A stretch of DNA of 43,002 nucleotides, from the NCBI GenBank assembly GCA_964460345.1, contig CAYWRO010000026.1, positions 1-43,002 of the forward strand. Direction: 5' to 3'. This DNA comes from CAYWRO01 sp964460345. Lineage in GTDB: Bacteria; Planctomycetota; Phycisphaerae; Phycisphaerales; UBA1924. Shown here in pieces: positions 40,750-43,002 of the stretch. Position numbers and translations under genes: made by a program. Under the pieces are notes generated by a model. That model had not been told where the DNA came from. It searched no databases and was given only the letters and a program-made list of their open reading frames with translations. The stretch's first letter is position 1. Every line of letters begins with the position of its first letter.

Positions 40750-42309
40750 TCAGATCTCCTCAAACTCTCCGTCCGCCCGCTTGAAGCGGACGCCGTAGAG
40801 ATCACGCCGCCGGTCGGTCCACGGCCTGACCGTGCCCGTCTGCCGGTTGCGGCGGAGCAGTTCCAGGTCGACGTCGTGGATGACGACGGTCTCGATGTTC
40901 GGCATGGATTCGCTGGCGACGGCGTCACGCGCGAAGGGGAAGTCCGACGGCGTGAAGACGCCGCACTGGGCGTAGTGCATGTCGGCGTTCTCGACAAAGG
41001 GGAGCATCCCGGCGCACCCGGCGATGGCGGTGTAGATCTGGTTCTCAATGGCGCGAGCCTGGGCGCAGTGGCGGACGCGAAGGTAGCCGTAGCGTTCTTC
41101 GGTATTGAAGGGGACGAAGATGATGCTCGCCCCCTTGGCGGTCGCGATGCGGGCCAGCTCCGGGAACTCCACGTCGTAACAGATCAGGATGGCGATCTTG
41201 CCCCGGTCGGTCTGGAAGACCTCGACCGTGTTGCCCCCCGCCACACCCCACCAGCGGGCCTCGTTGGGCGTGATGTGCAGCTTGTACTGCTTGCCGATGG
41301 TGCCGTCTCGCCGGAAGAGGTAGGCGACGTTGTAAAGGTGATCCCCCTCGATCGCGAAGGTGCTGCCGCCGATGATGTTGACGTTGTAGTTGACGGCCAG
41401 CTCGTTCATCAGTTCGAGGTACGCCGGCGTGAAGTCGGCCAGGCGGCGGGCGGCGTCGCTCGGGTGCTTGGCATCGATCAGGCACAGGAGCGTCGTGGTG
41501 AAGAGCTCCGGGAAGACGACGAAGTCGCTCTTGTTGTCGCTGGCCAGGTCGACGAAGAAGCGCGCCTGGGCGGCGAACTCGTCGAACGACTGCACGCGCC
41601 GCATGAGGTACTGCACGAGGCAGATCCGCGCCTGCGAGACCGCCTGGAAGCGCCGCCGCGGGTCGGGCACGTAGTCGAGGTTCACCCATTCCAGGAACGT
41701 CGCGTACCCGCGCGAGGCCTTGTCCCACGGCAGGTACTCCGGGATGAGCCGTTCGAGGTTGAAGCCGTTGGCGAGCTGGGCCGTCAGGACGGGATCGAAG
41801 AGACGCTTGGAGATGACCGCCTCCACGTATTCGCGGGCGGACATCTCCTCGGCGTGGGCGCCGTAGCCGGGGATGCGCCCGCCGATGATGATGCGCTTGA
41901 GGTTGCGCTCGCGGCAGAGCTGCTTACGCGCGTTGTAGAGACGCCGGGCCAGCTTCAGGCCGCGGAACTCCGGGTCGACCATGATCTCGATCCCGTAGAG
42001 CGTGTCGCCCTCCGGGTCGTGGTTGCGGATGTACCCCGAGTCGGAAATCTTCTGCCAGTCGTGCCACTCCTCGTAGTCGTCGAAGTCCACGATCAGGCTT
42101 GAAGACGAGGCGACGATGCGGCCCTCGTACTCGACGCACAGTTGCCCTTCCGGGAAGATCCGCAGCTGGCTTTCCACCTGCTCGCGCGCCCACGTCCACA
42201 TCCCGGGAAACGAGCGCCGCTGCATCTCGATCAGCGCGTCGAAGTCCTCGATCCGCAACTGCCGGACGGCGATGTGCGTCTCGAACGCTTCCAGGTCGAT
42301 GGGCATCAT
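40750..42309 (-). CDS. GNAT acetyltransferase-nitrilase fusion protein
   Basis: A 519-aa two-domain protein. Residues 12-220 are a GNAT acyltransferase (RIEDFDALIEMQRRSFPG, IEIMVDPEFRGLKLARRLY, with the acyl-CoA loop in the latter). Residues 225-510 are a carbon-nitrogen hydrolase (nitrilase superfamily) with the full catalytic triad: Glu268 in VVFPELF, Lys343 in QYKLHITPNE and Cys377 in ILICYDVEFPE. The same fusion is known in Bacillus YhcX and relatives, so it is an established architecture, probably hydrolysing an amide whose product or substrate is also acylated. The reaction is unknown. A second ATG one codon later is equally possible. It lies 108 nt from pdxA on the same strand. Confidence 0.92.
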   Translation of the reverse strand: MMPIDLEAFETHIAVRQLRIEDFDALIEMQRRSFPGMWTWAREQVESQLRIFPEGQLCVEYEGRIVASSSSLIVDFDDYEEWHDWQKISDSGYIRNHDPEGDTLYGIEIMVDPEFRGLKLARRLYNARKQLCRERNLKRIIIGGRIPGYGAHAEEMSAREYVEAVISKRLFDPVLTAQLANGFNLERLIPEYLPWDKASRGYATFLEWVNLDYVPDPRRRFQAVSQARICLVQYLMRRVQSFDEFAAQARFFVDLASDNKSDFVVFPELFTTTLLCLIDAKHPSDAARRLADFTPAYLELMNELAVNYNVNIIGGSTFAIEGDHLYNVAYLFRRDGTIGKQYKLHITPNEARWWGVAGGNTVEVFQTDRGKIAILICYDVEFPELARIATAKGASIIFVPFNTEERYGYLRVRHCAQARAIENQIYTAIAGCAGMLPFVENADMHYAQCGVFTPSDFPFARDAVASESMPNIETVVIHDVDLELLRRNRQTGTVRPWTDRRRDLYGVRFKRADGEFEEI

Positions 42310-42417
42310 TCATGGTACGGCCGGGCTCGGCGGCGCCGGGTGGCCGGCCAAGGGCGGCGGCGCACCGCGGATAAGAACCGGGGACGGGTTCGCATGACGC
42401 ATGAGCCGTGCTCGTTC

Positions 42418-43002
42418 TCAGGCGCCGCCGCGGCGCTTTGCCCTGGCCATCTTCGCCGCCAGGCGCAAGGCGGCCTTCATCGAGTCCGCCCTCGCCTCGT
42501 TCTTCCCGGCGATGTCGAACGCCGTGCCGTGCGCGGGGCTTGTCCGCACGGTGGGCAGCCCGAGCGTTACGTTCACGGCCTCGTCGCGCTCGAGCAACTT
42601 GACGGGAATCAGCCCCTGGTCGTGGTACATCGCGACCACGCAGTCGTACGCCCCGCGTGCCGCGGCGAGGAAGAGGGTGTCGGCGGGGAAGGGCCCGCGC
42701 ACGTCGATGCCCTGTTTCTGGGCCACTTCGATCGCCGGGTCGATGAGGCGTTGCTCCTCGTCGCCGAGCAGGCCGTCTTCTCCGGCGTGCGGATTCAACC
42801 CGCACACGGCGATGCGCGGATGCTCCACGCCCTGCTCCAGGCACGCCTTGTGCGAAAGGTCGATGGCGTCGTGCACCTTGCCGATCGTCAGCGCATCGCG
42901 CAGCGACATGAGCGGGATGTGCACCGTGGCCAGCGTGACACGCAGCGTCGGACCGACGAACATCATCGCCGTGCGGGCGGCCCCTCCGCCGCCCCCGCCG
43001 CC
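42418..43002 (-). CDS. pdxA: 4-hydroxythreonine-4-phosphate dehydrogenase PdxA, C-terminal part
   Basis: Partial gene: the frame is open to the window edge and the N-terminal part lies outside. The 194 residues present cover roughly the last 55-60 percent of a typical PdxA (about 330 aa). Family motifs are MMFVGPTLRVTLATVHIPL, CGLNPHAGEDGLLGDEE, VVAMYHDQGLIPVKLL with a metal-binding His, and LPTVRTSPAHGTAFDIAGK, which carries another metal-binding His and substrate contacts. PdxA oxidises 4-phosphohydroxy-L-threonine in vitamin B6 synthesis. The 12 codons before the Met at 42966 are Gly/Ala-rich (GGC/GGG), which may be an inserted loop or low-complexity sequence. The last residues (KMARAKRRGGA) are a basic tail. 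Confidence 0.92.
   Translation of the reverse strand, partial: GGGGGGGAARTAMMFVGPTLRVTLATVHIPLMSLRDALTIGKVHDAIDLSHKACLEQGVEHPRIAVCGLNPHAGEDGLLGDEEQRLIDPAIEVAQKQGIDVRGPFPADTLFLAAARGAYDCVVAMYHDQGLIPVKLLERDEAVNVTLGLPTVRTSPAHGTAFDIAGKNEARADSMKAALRLAAKMARAKRRGGA

Noticed and set aside
1..43002. tRNA, rRNA, CRISPR arrays, riboswitches and insertion sequences
   Set aside because: I looked through the gaps between genes and found no cloverleaf, spacer-repeat array, transposase or recognisable riboswitch core. A covariance-model search would be needed to exclude weak cases.

Overview
The window looks like a chromosomal segment of a GC-rich planctomycete, most likely class Phycisphaerae. Four things point there: secreted proteins with a C-terminal dockerin-like motif ending near Cys-Pro, a PEP-CTERM-like tail with a VPAP/arginine-cluster layout, a TPR protein fused to two RNA polymerase alpha C-terminal domains, and a short lysine/alanine H1-like basic protein. 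This assignment is inferred from protein character only. A run of exactly 100 N at 38503-38602 shows the sequence is a scaffold with an assembly gap.

Region 1 (1-9601) is a defence island. A 47-bp tandem repeat and an extended -10 promoter precede a type I restriction-modification operon whose gene order is hsdM, a TIR-domain protein with a C-terminal membrane segment, an AlbA_2/Schlafen-type protein, hsdS, an unrecognised gene, and hsdR. Most junctions overlap or nearly abut, so the accessory genes are probably co-expressed with the methyltransferase and nuclease. Region 2 (9602-15811) holds a G-skewed non-coding stretch, an FN3-like protein, and three secreted proteins: a right-handed beta-helix/cohesin/HYR/dockerin giant, a cohesin-dockerin protein and a PEP-CTERM-like protein. 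Region 3 (16082-24794) is housekeeping: cystathionine beta-synthase-like enzyme, a lipoprotein, tRNA dihydrouridine synthase, the PgpH-type HD phosphodiesterase next to PhoH, and a second lipoprotein.

Region 4 (23313-28731) is a PhoR/PhoB-like two-component system facing two tandem porins of the Porin_O_P type. Each porin has an 11-bp-period direct repeat upstream, which suggests a phosphate-starvation regulon. Region 5 (28816-36960) carries a degenerate M16 peptidase-like gene, thiL and a C-terminally extended tsaE in one operon, a membrane protein, dapB, the H1-like peptide, a DUF2470-type protein, an amidohydrolase and a D-2-hydroxyacid dehydrogenase.

Region 6 (37053-43002) has the TPR/double-alphaCTD protein. 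Upstream of it are two different arrays with a 21-bp period: a G-rich one and an array of at least 18 palindromic GGAGCGCTCC sites. Then come a MATE transporter, a GNAT-nitrilase fusion and the C-terminal part of pdxA, which runs off the window. No tRNA, rRNA, CRISPR array, integrase or transposase was recognised.
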